A stretch of DNA of 64,000 nucleotides, taken from the NCBI GenBank assembly GCA_038503065.1, contig JBCAMK010000009.1, positions 1,488,001 through 1,552,000 on the forward strand. The letters run 5' to 3'. Source of the stretch: Paragyromitra xinjiangensis. Lineage: Eukaryota; Ascomycota; Pezizomycetes; Pezizales; Discinaceae. The position numbers and the translations under genes are program-made. Of this stretch, positions 1 to 13,274 are shown piece after piece (the stretch's first letter is position 1; every line of letters begins with the position of its first letter). The notes beneath the pieces are model-generated. The model was given only the letters and a program-made list of their open reading frames with translations, ran no database searches and was not told where the DNA came from.

Positions 1-121
1 CAGCCAGCCGAGGTCAACCTTCTGTGGCCGTCGCTACCTTAAAACCCTTGAGACTCTAATTCTACTGTACAACTTCGATCTCACTCTATCCTCACTCAAT
101 ATACATATAAACTCCGTCACG

Positions 122-1799
122 ATGCTTCGCCAATTCTTGCGCCCCGCTATATCTTTATCTTTCAAACCCTCACTAGTGGTAGCTTCCGCGCGCCACGCTC
201 ATTCCACAGCTTTCGACTGGCAAGATCCACTTTTGCTCAGGGAGCAATTGAATGAAGACGAAATCGCGATCGCTGAGACCGCACGGGAATATTGCCAGGA
301 GAAGCTGTTGCCTAGAGTTCTGCGTAAGCTTTTAACTTCGTCGTCGTTAGTTGCGTAGTAGTGAGTGGGACTTTTTATACTATGCCGTCGTGGTTTCAGC
401 TGCAAGGGATTGCAGGAGAGAGGGCGGAGAGAGAGGTGTAGGAGAAAGGTACGCTAACAGTTGCTTGTAGAGGCATATAGAGATGAACACTACGACAAAG
501 AGATCCTGAAAGAGATGGGAGAGTTGGGGCTATTGGGAGCTACGATTAAGGGATATGAGTGTGCTGGTGTGAGCCATGTTGCTTCGGGGGTATGAGAACA
601 TTCTAAATCTTTATCTTAAGAAGCAAGAATATTGATACTTAAACCTACTATATAGTTGATCACTAGAGAAGTAGAAAGGGTCGACAGTGGATACCGGAGT
701 GGAATGAGTGTCCAGAGCTCGCTTGTTATGGGCGGTATTGAAGAATTTGGAACTCAGGAACAGAAAGAACGGTTTCTACCGGGAATGGCGAAGGGGGAGA
801 TCATTGGTTGTTTCGGGTTGACAGAACGTATGATTCCCAAACCTAGGTAGCTTTATGAGGCGGGAAGATCTGAGGTTGACTGTGGGCCAATATAGCAAAT
901 CACGGTTCTGATCCTGGATCAATGGAGACTGTCGCTCGTCCCCACCCTACCAAGAAGGGTGTCTACCTTCTCTCCGGCTCCAAAACCTGGATTACCAACT
1001 CCCCCATTTCCGACGTCCTCATGGTCTGGGCTAAACTTGATGGTAAAATACGGGGATTCCTTGTCGAGCGCTCTACCGCCGGCCCCGGAACCCTTTCCAC
1101 CCCCGCCATAAAGCATAAGAATGGTCTCCGCGCTTCAATCACTGGCATGATCATGCTTGATAATGTCGAGGTGCCTGCGGAAAATATGTTTCCTGATATT
1201 GAAGGTCTAAGAGGTCCTTTTAGCTGCTTGAATAACGCTAGATACGGGATTGCGTGGGGCACCATAGGAGCACTCGAAGACTGTCTGGACAGGGCGAGGA
1301 CGTATGCTTTAGAGAGGAAACAGTTTAAGGGGAATCCACTTGCGAAGTATCAGCTTGTGCAGAAGAAACTGGCGAACGCGAGCACAGATGTGGCGTTTGG
1401 ACTAGCGGCGGCACTACAGGTGGGAAGGTTGAAGGATAAGGGTTTGGTTGCGCCAGAGATGATTTCCATGATCAAGAGGCAGAACTGTGATAGAGCTCTG
1501 GTTAATGCTAGGGAGTAAGGCTCTCTCTTTCCCTGTAGGTGGACTGGTGGTCGGGGCTAACCTAGCTGGGTGTGACGCAGCCTGCAAGAGATCTTTGGCG
1601 GAAACGCTGTCTCGGACGAGTACGGCATCGGAAGGCACGTTGCTAACCTGTTTGTTACGCAAACATACGAGGGACAGAGTGATATCCACAGTAAGGAAGA
1701 CAAACCCAAAGTGGGAAGACAACAACAAGAAACTGACAGGGGGGTGGATTAGGTTTGATTCTCGGCAGAGCAATCACTGGAGTCCAGGCATTCTGCTAG
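122..1799 (+). CDS. GCDH: Glutaryl-CoA dehydrogenase, mitochondrial (6 exons, 422 aa)
   Basis: An acyl-CoA dehydrogenase family flavoenzyme. The family oxidises and decarboxylates glutaryl-CoA to crotonyl-CoA in lysine and tryptophan breakdown in the mitochondrial matrix. Exons are 122-323, 471-589, 656-827, 896-1514, 1581-1690 and 1753-1799; all phases agree and sum to 423 codons. The N-terminus (MLRQFLRPA, then several Arg/Ser/Ala) looks like a mitochondrial presequence. Family hallmarks are [30 protein letters not shown], the [12 protein letters not shown] loop, TYEGQSDIH (this Glu is the catalytic base in the family) and LILGRAITG near the C-terminus. These match glutaryl-CoA dehydrogenase better than other acyl-CoA dehydrogenases, and the length is normal. 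The start is the first ATG of exon 1 and gives the presequence. No peroxisomal signal is seen at the C-terminus (QAFC). Confidence 0.93.
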
Positions 1800-4024
1800 G
1801 TACCGAACACTCGACACATGGCAACCCGTTGGGCGGGAAGCTGCAAAAAAAAGTACGGTACGGGAGCAATTGGGTGGTAGGACAAAGTTCTTTGGTGGGT
1901 TGGTTATTTTTATTTGTGCAACTGGTATCATGTAATTTAGGGCTTCGGTCGGGTTTTGGAGTTCGATGAGTACCCACTATAGAAATAGATACCCTCCATG
2001 AAATTTCAGCCACTCTTCCTTCCCTTTTTTTTGTAGCCAATTGAGTCCTTCGCCCAAGACCTAGCACTGTGATAAGATATTGAATCAGAAGTTATGGAAT
2101 TCCGTGGCTTATCGCAGTAAGAGCCAAGAGCGTATATGCCATAAGCAGGCACGCAAATCAGACCTGGTCCTTTGGTCATTTCCCATTCGGCTCTTTTCAT
2201 TTCCATTTATCTGCAAAACTCATAAACTATCACTCCCATTTTCTGGGACTGCCGTATCGTTTCATATCTATACATACAGCTCCTTATGACGCCATTTATG
2301 TGTATAGTTTTATGCGTTGATCAACACGATCTAAAGTTTCAGAGGGTTGTCCACGCCTTATGCGATTTGTATGCTCATTGTGGGGGTCGTCTTGTCATCA
2401 CTGAAACTACAACATATTCCGAATTGAACTGAAGTCCGTGAGAGTTATCGGTTCACAGCCCCGATCCTTTTTCTCGGGCTACATATAATTAAATACTACC
2501 AATTTATTTTTTTTGCCCAAGATCGATCATTAGCCAGCTCCGGTTTCGTCCGGGTTCTATCCAGTACCCGTGATCGTGGTTTGCCTGTTTTTTTTTTTGC
2601 GCAGCTTAGGGGATCGCGAAATAAGGACCAGCGATCTTGCGTTTCAATAACAGTATGTTAATTTTGCACCTATGACCTGATATATTAAACTTCTTGTGTG
2701 AAGATCATTCATACACACCAGGTATTACGTTTAAATAGAAATCAGAACATTATTCGCTAGGCCCGAACGCAACACACCCCAAAGAAGATTGTTCTGCCGA
2801 TTTGCCGACGCAATAACTTGCAGAAGTTTTCCCTTGAAGTTTCGAGATCGTGCCGAGTAAATCCGATAAAATCCTTGTTTTCGAAAAAAAGCTTGAATTT
2901 TTCCCTACTTGGGTGGCCTCAAAAGCTGTGAAGATAATCCTATGATTTTTTAGACAACGAGCGATGTAACTGGCTGAAGTCTCATTGGTGAGTTTATCTA
3001 GATTAAGTGCTCACGGACCGGTGTGGCTAGTTAATTATTTCGGTACGACGATCGGTGATGAGCGTTCCACAATCGTATTGCTGTTGTAAGAACTGTTGTT
3101 CGATGACAAGAATATTTGGCTCAACATTTGGGTGACTCTTTGACATTGACGTTGACATTGCGAGTAGCGTTATAAATCCATCTGCAGCTCGGCTACCAGA
3201 GGCTATCGGGACGCATTAAAGACGTTCGTCTGATCTGTGACAACGATGCGGCTATTGTGCCGTTTGTTGATAATCGTGAGAACTTAACATCGAGTAAAGA
3301 TTGTTTGAACGGTATGAATCGTCGAATGGATAGTGATGGTGGGGTAATCTAATCTATTCCGGGGGGACGGCGAGATTCTGCAAGTGAAGTGCGTGAGACG
3401 CCCAGATTGGGTCGAGCTGCAGTCCAGAGAGAATAGAAACGGTAGGCAGGGCCCCTGGGCCTGAGGAACCAATACCTGGGGAGGGATGATGTGATGCTGG
3501 AGAAGGTGTTGGGGGTGCCTAACAACTTGTCCGCAGCACAGAATAATTCCATTTGCCTCTCTCTGTGTGGCGCCCAATATTTTATTTTATTCCGAGCTTA
3601 GTCAAGGCTAAGCAAGTGAATCCCTGCTCGTTGCTGGGGGCCTTCTGTCGCCGTCCCCCCTCTTCTCTGCCTTTCGCCCCCAACAGCAGTGCCGCCCCTA
3701 AACCCCCGCTACAAAACTCTCCCTCATAGCCCAGCCTTTCCACCGCTGACACCACCATCACCACCACTACTTTACAACCTCAATCTCCTCCTTCTCCTTT
3801 CTTCACCTTCGCGAGCCTTATCTCTTCTACCCTCAAGTAATATCAAGGTTCGTGCCTTCCTTTCTTTTTCCTACTCCTCGTTATTCACGAGGCTGTCACT
3901 ACCGTTGTGCCCCGTCAACTCCCCCATTACAACGCTATTAGTCAAACTGTCATGATGCTAACCCCGCCTCGTTTTGACAGTTCGTCCCGAATCTTTTCAA
4001 CTTTCACAACCACATACACCAATA
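1800..4024. other. Intergenic region, no gene recognised
   Basis: About 2.2 kb between the GCDH stop and the UBC4 start. Short open frames occur but none resembles a protein family or has a consistent splice structure. The last 400 bases (about 3630-4020) are strongly CT-rich on the plus strand, as in fungal promoters and 5' leaders of highly expressed genes, and are probably the UBC4 promoter and 5' UTR. A 5' UTR intron is possible but was not proven. Confidence 0.5.
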
Positions 4025-4916
<892 letters not shown>

Positions 4917-6212
4917 ATGTGGGAATGGTTGGGCAAAGTTGTACGGATGTGAAGATAAAGTCACTTTGTTTTCTTGTTCTCAGGAATGGGATGAGTAAAT
5001 AAAGCGGTGTTGATGAGCTACGAGCATTGCTTTTTTAACGAAAACTACGATAACGGAATCAAATCGTTGGTTTGGTTGTGGTGGGGAAGGAGTGATGAAC
5101 AGTTTTCGAATTGGGTAACTGGCGTGTAGGCAATTTTTTTCCTTTTACTATCCAGCCCTCTCTGGCTCTCTTTTAACGGTTCTATCCTATGATCTCAAAT
5201 TTAGTATTTTTTTTCTCTCTATTTGGTGGTTCGTGGTCTGTAGTGGAATTTACATCAGCTTCTTCTGAAACGAGTTCTCCATTTCTAATTGCGGAACTCC
5301 TATCCGACAGCGGCTGCGTGGGAAGATCGGCATCTTTAGCTGCAGAGTAACCAACACGTTGATCCTAGAGTCGCAAGAGCATGTAGTCATTGAACCATAT
5401 CCAACACATACATATTTTAGTGCTGAGTTGTACCATGGGTGTAGGGGTAAGTCTGATGACAGGTGGCGGTGAAGCGCTTTTCTCGAGGGACCCAAGCTCG
5501 CTATGATTTCATACTTTTACCAACCAAGTACTACGGGTGCAGGGGTAAATCTGTCGACGGGTGGCAGAGGATGTTGGGGTTTCTTCCCCTTTCCCAACAC
5601 CCTGAGAGGCCTGATAAAATGCATAATGAATAGAGAACACTATTTAAGAAAATATTGACCTAGTTTATTTGGTAAACCGAAAAACTCGGGCAACCTCGAG
5701 TCTCTCAAACAAATGGCTGCACCGCCACCTGTCGACAGACTTATCCTCCCACTCGAAGTACACGCGTCATTGTGGCCTTCGTCTTTGCGTGGCTAACTTG
5801 GATCATGACACAGCACTCGGCATTGACGAGGATTCCCCATTTAGCTTTATATAGAATAGCAAGACCAATTTCTGCCTGAATTCCTGGTTTCACCGAAACC
5901 TCTCTCTTTTTTGTACATCAACATACAAACATTTGCTAGTATAACTCATAGCCAAGAAGTAAGGGGGATACATAACGTAGGAATATCCTACAGAAAAAAA
6001 GTAGAAAAGCTGTTAAACCAAATCAAAAGAAAAAAAAAACGCTAACCCATTTGACGCCGTTCCCCTCTCGGGATATGTTCTAATATTACAATTTTTTTCT
6101 AATCGGAATATTATCCCTATCACCTTTCCAAACAATTCCCATTTCCTTTCTCTCATTACCCACATACACCCGCATAAAAAAAAAAAAACTCATTTCTCTA
6201 GTCGTGATATTT
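4917..6212. other. Intergenic region between convergent UBC4 and POM152
   Basis: About 1.3 kb holding the 3' ends of UBC4 (+) and POM152 (-). It is AT-rich with several homopolymer tracts. I see no gene. It contains an imperfect repeat family with inverted copies, listed separately at 5431-5770. Confidence 0.5.
5431..5770. repeat. Imperfect inverted repeat with a third direct copy
   Basis: A core like GGGGTAAGTCTGTCGACAGG followed by TGGCGGTG occurs three times. Copy 1 is near 5437-5475 (+), copy 2 near 5524-5562 (+, more diverged), and copy 3 near 5716-5757 as the reverse complement. Copies 1 and 3 can pair over about 40 bases with a 240-base loop. No target-site duplication was found, so this is either a decayed mobile element fragment or a local duplication. 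Confidence 0.6.
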
Positions 6213-9200
6213 TTAGTCTGTTCGTCCTGATGACGAGGGTTTGCCTGCAGAGTACTGGCAGTATTTATCCGCGATGGAGATAACTTCGTAGGTACCTTCC
6301 TGGCTTGCAAACATGCTATAAGAGTAACTGTTTGTAGTCTGAGAGTGGCTCTCGAGGATCTTTGGTTTCGTCCCCTTCTTTGCAATCTCGCTTCGAGTGT
6401 AACTGTTGGGTCCAACCTCAGTTAGTCTCTAGATAGTAGTATGTAGAGGGGGGGGGAACTTACGTAAATGTAAACGGCGGTGTTCCAAAAAAGTTGAAAT
6501 GAATCTCCGCTTGGTCTCCTTCAGGAATACCCTTAACGATGGTGTTACCACCACTAATGCGTACACTTGGTACTTCATGCACCACGCTCGTCTGTCCCAC
6601 GCTGACCTTGCAGTCGCTTGCGCTGTCCTGCAATCCTGTGATAGTGAAGTTGCCGGGTTTCTCCGCAACACGTACGAACTGGCTTGGCTGGTTCTGGGCT
6701 TTCATGAGGACGCCGTTCCACTCGTATTCGACGGCGAATGGCGGTACACCGGCGAGAGAGAAGGCGATGCGGTCGCCGACGCAGTAGTCCTTGCGCTGAG
6801 AGTCGTGGGGGGCGATAGTTGGCATGTCTGCTACTGCGACCATAACGTGTGGGGTGTCTGGGGTCATGGTCTTGCGAACGCAGCCCCGCGCATCCTTGAC
6901 TTTGAGGACGGAGACGGCGTGGTTGCCGAGGGTGAGGGCATGGTTCGGGATGTGGAAGTTGAAGATGTTAGATTCGACGTGTGGGACGTTGATGACGTCG
7001 GATTTGCCAGTGGAGAAATGCTTGATGTTGATGGTGAGGGAGAAGGGTGCAATCCCGTGGAGATGAATTGGGATGATGTCATCGCCAGCACCTGCATCGA
7101 GGCAGTACTTGTAGACTTTGCTCGGGTTCGCAAAAGCGGTAGTCGGCCGGGAGTGTACGGTCTGTTCCAGTGTAAATGGCTGGCTTAGAAGACTCTCGCG
7201 CGGGTTATCGTAGAGGCTGTCGGCAATCCTCATGAATTTGTATTGATACAAACCGGCGCGGTTCGTTTCGAGCCTCACAGTTGCAACACCGAGACCAGCA
7301 CGAAGCTGCTGCGGTGTTTGTTCTATCGCCCGCCGATTATCATACGCACCCTCGGGACGGAAGGTCCGATCGTAGTCCACCATAAACGGCGGGCTTCCTG
7401 TGAATGCAAGTTCAACAGCATCTTCGTCGCCCTCACACACATCTTGTCGCACGAACCCGTCACCCTTCCTGCTAGTCGAGGCGGATTCAGCAAGACGAAG
7501 TTTCGGTCTATCGATCCAGGTGATTTTGAATGTGCCATCTTGTCCTGTGATAGATCCAGGACATCCGTTATCGTGGACATCTTCCAGCTGATACGTCCCC
7601 GCTTCCTTAACAGTCAAGTACGAGTTTGACCCCGTAAATTTGAACGTCTTTGCGGGATCATCTCTATCAATATTGCGGATCTTAACCGTCCATGGACTTT
7701 CTCCAGTGAGTCTAATTGGAATATCAACCGGCTTGCCTTCCAGTGCCCTGATGCTCGTCTTTCCTTCAATTGGTGCGAACTGGACCTTTGGTCGCTGCCA
7801 GCGCACATTGATCTTCGCTTCGCTTTCTAGATAGATCTTACATCCACTGTTATCCTCAACGGTCGTCAACGCAAGTGCATACTCTCCACCTTCCGTCAAT
7901 GGCGGCGTGCGGATCGTGTGGATCGCTGTTGTGATATTCGTCTCCGTCATCCTGTGACGCTTCCCGTTATGGATGAGGTCGTAGTGGAGGTTCAACGGCG
8001 GGGTTCCCTGCATCTTGACGTTGAACTCGACAGGCTCCTCGATACAGCACTTCTTGCGAGGTGCAGGGTCAACGAACGATGCACCGGCAAGCGGTTTGAC
8101 GGTTTGCTCGACACGGTTAAGCTTTGGATCCAACTTGATGTTGGCGTAGTTCTTGTCGCGGAGGGAGAAGAATTCATAGGCGTAGTGTCCGGCGTCTTCT
8201 GGTGTGAAGCGGACTTGGTGTCGTGTACGGTCGATGACGAGTGTCTTGACGATTGGGACGCCACCGTCTTTGATCATACGGTAATTTAGTTCGAAGTTGG
8301 GTGAACCAACGAGGGTGAGGTCAATTGTAAGTCCGATCGAAGAGCCGGTACATTTATCGAGGATCTCGTCGGACTCCATAGTCATAGAGGGCTCGGGTGG
8401 GGTAATGACCAGACACGAGGAAGGTTCCATCACTTCGCCGGAGCAGAAATTGCTTGAGAGATGCTTGATGGTGTAGAGACCAGGTTCTTTGATAGAGACG
8501 GCTTGGTTCAGACCCTTCATGGCGTAGTCCCTGAAAACAGCGTCCGGAGAATGTTCAGATGCTGATTGAAGCTTATCGTGTGGAGTAAAGGCAAAGCGAA
8601 CAGAGTAAGGTGCATCGTCGCGGGCTGACACGAGCTGGAGGGGGAGCTCGCTAGAGACACCCTTAGGGAGGTCGATCGGGGTTTGTGGATCACAACCTAG
8701 GAAGCGGATTCTCGGTCTATCATGCACGAGAAGTCTATGTGAGAGACTGCTCTTCTTGGGGATAACATACTCTCCGTCTTCGTAGAGGGCATTGTAGTCA
8801 ACGACGTTCCCACATCCGTCTACAACCTTGTCAATCGAATAAGCCCAGTCACCAGCGGAACCCAACGACTCGTTAAGCGGCACGATAATTTCACGACGTT
8901 GGGCCCACGATAATGTTTGATCGCCTTGCTCAGCGAGGGTACCATCGCTGTTGAACCCAGCGAGCAGGGGCGATTCGAAGCCTTCGGGGTGGATGCTTTG
9001 GACAGAGAACACGATTGGCTTGCCCTTGATCTCGCGACTGTAGGTGATCTGCAGAGGAGCGAGACCTTGAACTTGGAGTGACATGTCGGACATGTCGCCT
9101 TTGCATTTGTCTTTCTTCTGCGAGCCGGAAACCTTGAGATTCGCTTTCGGACATGGCACGACGAGCGCCTCGGATCGGTAAATCCGGACTTCGAGCTGGG

Positions 9201-10222
9201 AAACATCGGTAACTCGGGTGAGACGGTAGAGGCCAGGCTGCTTGACCGTGTAGGGCAGTTGTCGGAGATCCGGATCGTCTGCTCGGGCGGCTTTCTTGTA
9301 AAGCTTCTTGAGTTCCTTGGGATTGAGGCTGATCAACTCTGCGCTAGCTGTTTCGAGATCGATTCTGGTAAGTTCAACGTGGACCGGTTGGGTCCCGTTG
9401 ATTCTAATGGGGATAGTGGCATATGGTGATGTATCGCCAATGCAGAAACAATGAGCGTCTGGGTTGAGTTGTGCGGCGCTGCGACGGTTGTTAGTACAAG
9501 AGATTGGAAGAATGTGACTTTTGTAGGACTGTACCCTTCTGGCAGGAAATGAATGGTGTATTTCCCCTGGATATGCGAATTATTATTTACGATATCATAC
9601 CACTTGACGCTTCTCTCCGATATCGACAACTCCCTATCGTAAACGACTAAACCAGAATGGATTAGCACAGAGGGCCAAGTAAATCATCGAATAAGTGACA
9701 CATACGTTTCCAACACGCCGCAAAGAACGCTGTGATAGGTAGCTGGTATTTCAAGCTCACAATGATATCCACAATCGAGAGGATCGCAATCGTATAAAGG
9801 GTAAAAGTGGGTGTGAACGTGAGCCACGGTATCCTCAGCTGCGGTAAGAACCAAAAGAAGCAACCATCCACAACCAGCCATTTCATGCAAAACCACAGTT
9901 CTGATATCGAGTCACCATTAGCAGTGTACAGCCTGGCTATATCGTAGACTTTCCATGCTTGTAGCAAGACGAAGATGGCGATTGCGTAGAGTCTCTGTGT
10001 TGGTACATCCACCACATTGGTGGATATCAGCGGCGGCAAGCTTTCAGGAGTCTGGATAACCGAGGGGGGGGGGTTCGGCTTTGATTGCGCAGCATATCTT
10101 GCTTGGAAAGAGGGCTGGTTGATGGAACCCGATCGGATGGGAGAGGGACCACGTCTTTGGCGGACCGAGGGCACAGGAGTCTCTGGGAAAGACGAAGGGA
10201 GTCTAGGGGTTATGGGTTCCAT
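6213..10222 (-). CDS. POM152: Nucleoporin Pom152, transmembrane ring of the nuclear pore (4 exons, 1277 aa)
   Basis: Pore-membrane nucleoporin that anchors the nuclear pore complex and forms a luminal ring. Exons on the minus strand are 10222-9706, 9646-9535, 9478-6464 and 6402-6213; the phases agree and sum to 1278 codons, close to the usual size of about 1300. Residues 1-75 are a Pro/Ser/Arg-rich cytoplasmic tail, followed by hydrophobic segments at about 78-96, 108-126 and 136-156. The remainder is a long run of Ig-like luminal repeats, recognisable from recurring motifs such as GTPPLNLHY, GSPPFMVDY, GIAPFSLT, GVPPFAVEY and GTPPFTFT. The start ATG leads directly into the tail and is the first in frame. 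The gene is divergent from the deubiquitinase gene on its right. A 10-base C run in the N-terminal coding region (Pro-Pro-Pro) is in frame. Confidence 0.93.
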
Positions 10223-10885
10223 AGCGGGAGAATCAAACCATCGGGGGTGGGGATGAAGAGGTGATGAACTGGGAGAGGGGGGAGAAGCGCTGAGCTTGTT
10301 GTTGTTCTGCCAGAGGACTTAAAGGGACAGAATAGTTGTATTTATTTTTGCGTGGAGAAGAGCCACGGGCACACGCGTGTGATTGGCCGGGTAACAAACG
10401 TGATCCAGGGTCAGGGTAGCGGATGTTCTCCATTCATTTCGTTCCTGGGGCGATGATGTCGCATCACATCTTGCAGCAGCCAGTGTCGAATTACTCTCCG
10501 TGCGACTCTACTTCACTTCCTGGAGGATAAACAGGTAATTGTTCTAAATAAGGGCTGGAATCTGCACTTTTCCCCCTTCCATCTGGGACTCTTGAAGGTG
10601 GCCATGTCACAGAGCGCCACGCAATGGTCCCAGGCGATCGTTTCGAGAGCCCAGCAGAGATTCGCTCAGGAAACGACAGCTACGAGGCTTCTCTCTATTG
10701 GCGGGGATCGCTTGAAGCAGGAGAAGGGGAAGATGTTCTCTCCGGGTAACTCTCCTCTGCCCGTGATCTGTTGCTCCGCGAGATGGGGATAATCAGGTCC
10801 GCGTCTCCCTTGTCACGTCGTCTGAATAGCTTCACCACCGTCAATTCACCACCATACTGCTCTCGGGCACACCGCCAAATCCTAA
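10223..10885. promoter_or_regulatory. Divergent intergenic region POM152 / UCH37-like
   Basis: 663 bases separate the start codons of POM152 (-) and the deubiquitinase (+). Promoters of both genes must lie here. I see no recognisable TATA box or repeated site. This is inferred only from gene orientation. Confidence 0.55.
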
Positions 10886-12372
10886 ATGTCTGCATCTGAG
10901 CCTTTCTTGAAAAGGCAAAAGATGCAATCCTCCTTCGCTCCTGCTGTTGACGAGCTCCACACTTTCAAGCGTAAATGGGGTGGATGGACCACTATCGAGT
11001 CTGAACCAGTAAGCTCCCCCAATTAACTGCTAAAGCCTCCCTCGCTACATACTAATCCTCACAACCCCTGCAGGTAATCTGGAACCAGCTCCTCCGCGAC
11101 ATTGGTGCCTGCGACACCCAGGTCCAAGAGATCTATGGCCTCGATGAAGAGTCCTTTGCCCTTGTCAAGTAGGCCCTCCCACTCCCTCCACTAAACCCCC
11201 CCCCACTGACCCTAATCTCAGTCCCTCTCATGGCATAATCTTCTGCCTCGTCTTCAACACCGACTACGACAAATCCGAGCAAGAAACCGTCTGTCCAGAC
11301 GGCCTCTGGTTCGCGAACCAGATCCCCGAAAATGCATGTGCAACCTACGCCCTCCTCAACATCATCATGAACGCGCCGTCCATCCCCCTCTCGACTGAAC
11401 TCACCTCCTTCAAGGACTACTCTCGCATTCTCACCCCACCACACAAAGGCCTTGCTGTCGCGTCGTTTGAATTCCTTAAGGGCGCGCATAATTCATTTGG
11501 CCGCAAGACCGAAATGGATGAGTGGGATCTAGGGCTCGTCGAAACGTTCAACGCTAGTAAGCGAAAAGTTAAGGGTAAGGAGACAAAAAAGAAGGGTGGA
11601 AGGAAGGCGGTGGAAGAAGAGGAGGAGATCGCAGAAGAGGACTTAGCTTACCACTATATCGCGTATGTACACGTTGATGGCGCGATCTGGGAGCTAGATG
11701 GTCTCAAGAGGCAACCCGTTAAATTTCGTACGTCATATCCTTTCCTATTTCTCTCCGCACGATAAACTGATCCTCCCAATAGACACCTGCCCACAAGAAG
11801 ATTGGCTCGCCTCCATGGGCCCCAAACTCAGAGAGCGCATTGCCCTATACCCCGATGCCGTTGGTCGCTTCGCGTGTCTCGCCCTAGTCCCTGAACGGCT
11901 ACCAGCCTACCGTGCCGAACTCACTACCAACGCCATCCTCCTGGGCGCCGTTGAAGCAGTACTCCAGTCTACTGACCCTGAATGGCGCAATTTCGTCACC
12001 GAGGACTCGCAGGACATCTACACCGTCACCCCCACCCCCGAAAACTGCTCCCCTGAAATCATGGTAGAAATCGACGCGGTCAATACCCTGACTACCGCCC
12101 AGGGACTGCTTGATCGTCGCGCAAAGCTGTGTATCGAACAGGCAGACCTAAAGCGAAAGATTTCGGATGCAGAGAGGGAGGCAGCAGAGGAGGCGACTGT
12201 AGTCGAGAGGACGAGACATGACTACGAGCCATTCATCAAGGAGACCGCGAGACTGCTAGCGAGGGACGGTAAGACGAGGGAAATCCATGATCCGGATTGG
12301 AGGTTGAAGGCGGCGAAGAAGAAAGCGGCTGGAAGGAGAGGGAGGAGTGGGAAGAGAGGAGGGAAGAAATAA
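10886..12372 (+). CDS. Ubiquitin C-terminal hydrolase, UCH37/UCHL5 (Uch2) type (4 exons, 437 aa)
   Basis: Cysteine protease of family C12. UCH37-type members bind the proteasome through Rpn13 and trim ubiquitin chains. Exons are 10886-11008, 11074-11168, 11222-11727 and 11783-12372; they sum to 438 codons. The catalytic residues are visible: Gln106 upstream, Cys112 in ENACATYAL, His217 in AYHYIAYV, and Asp232 in WELDGL. The first domain begins near residue 28 (KWGGWTTIESEP). The C-terminal part has a coiled-coil-like Glu/Lys/Arg region and ends in a very basic tail (AAKKKAAGRRGRSGKRGGKK). At 437 aa it is longer than animal UCH37 (about 330). The excess is a Lys-rich then Glu-rich insert at about residues 184-211, just before the catalytic His, plus the basic tail. 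Family membership is secure; proteasome association is inferred from the family. Confidence 0.9.
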
Positions 12373-13274
12373 ACGGCATGAGATTTCAGGTGGACATGTC
12401 TTTCTACACTGCCCGTCTGGTCTTGCTGCGCGTTTTGTTGTAAAAGTCTCAGTCCTACTGCCGGAAAAGATGTTAGGATTCTTTTTTTTCTCGGCTTTCC
12501 CGTCTTCATTTGGCTGGTGCTTTTGGGTTCTGGTTTCTGTCAGGTTTCTGGCGCCGTTATTTTTTTTCCTTAATTTTCGGGTTTTTTTTCTACCATTCAT
12601 GGGGGGTCTATCTGCTTATGTCGGTGTCTTGAGTTTTTGTTTCTTGGTATGATAGCTACGCATGGCCTGGTCGCACTGCATGCATAATCTGGCGTATTTT
12701 CTGGGAAATTACATACTACTAGTATCTGATTGCGTTTTCTCGTGCGGAGTGCAGTAGCCTTGAACGGGGCTTTCAAGAGATAAGAGAGTATTTGTGAATT
12801 TCTATCTCTCGTTCATGTTCTGTCCTTTTGAACGATAGCCTAATTGTCGGATACCCCGAAGCTGGCTTGAGGGTTATGGGCTTTATTTTTGAGGTAGATA
12901 ATTCAATTCATCTTGGCTTGGAATTCTCAGTGAAGTGCGAAAAGAAGAGAGGAGTGGAGTGAGAATATCTGTCCATCAGTTATTTAGTTGGGATCCTCAG
13001 TTAGGGTGTTCGTATCGAGTGATTTCTAATGATTGAGGCGAAAGATCGATAAGGGACTTGGACCCCTGATCTGTGTCTTTAACAACCGTGTTAAACATCA
13101 CCATCCACCACGACTATTCACATCTAAAATTACACCCGCTCTCTCTACATCTCAATTTGCGGCCGAAGGACATGCCTACTAATTCATGACCCCCTAATGA
13201 ACTTCTAATCCACACCTATAGCACAAAAAACCCCCTACACATTACAATCACAACACACGAGCTAGCAGTCCACC
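12373..13274. other. Intergenic region, no gene recognised
   Basis: About 0.9 kb containing the 3' UTR of the deubiquitinase gene, with T-rich tracts at 12480-12590, and the promoter and 5' leader of GAA1. No repeat or RNA gene was recognised. Confidence 0.5.

Noticed and set aside
6499..7188. 229-codon open frame on the plus strand inside POM152
   Set aside because: It lies fully antisense to a conserved POM152 exon, has no family resemblance, and is explained by the codon bias of the opposite strand.
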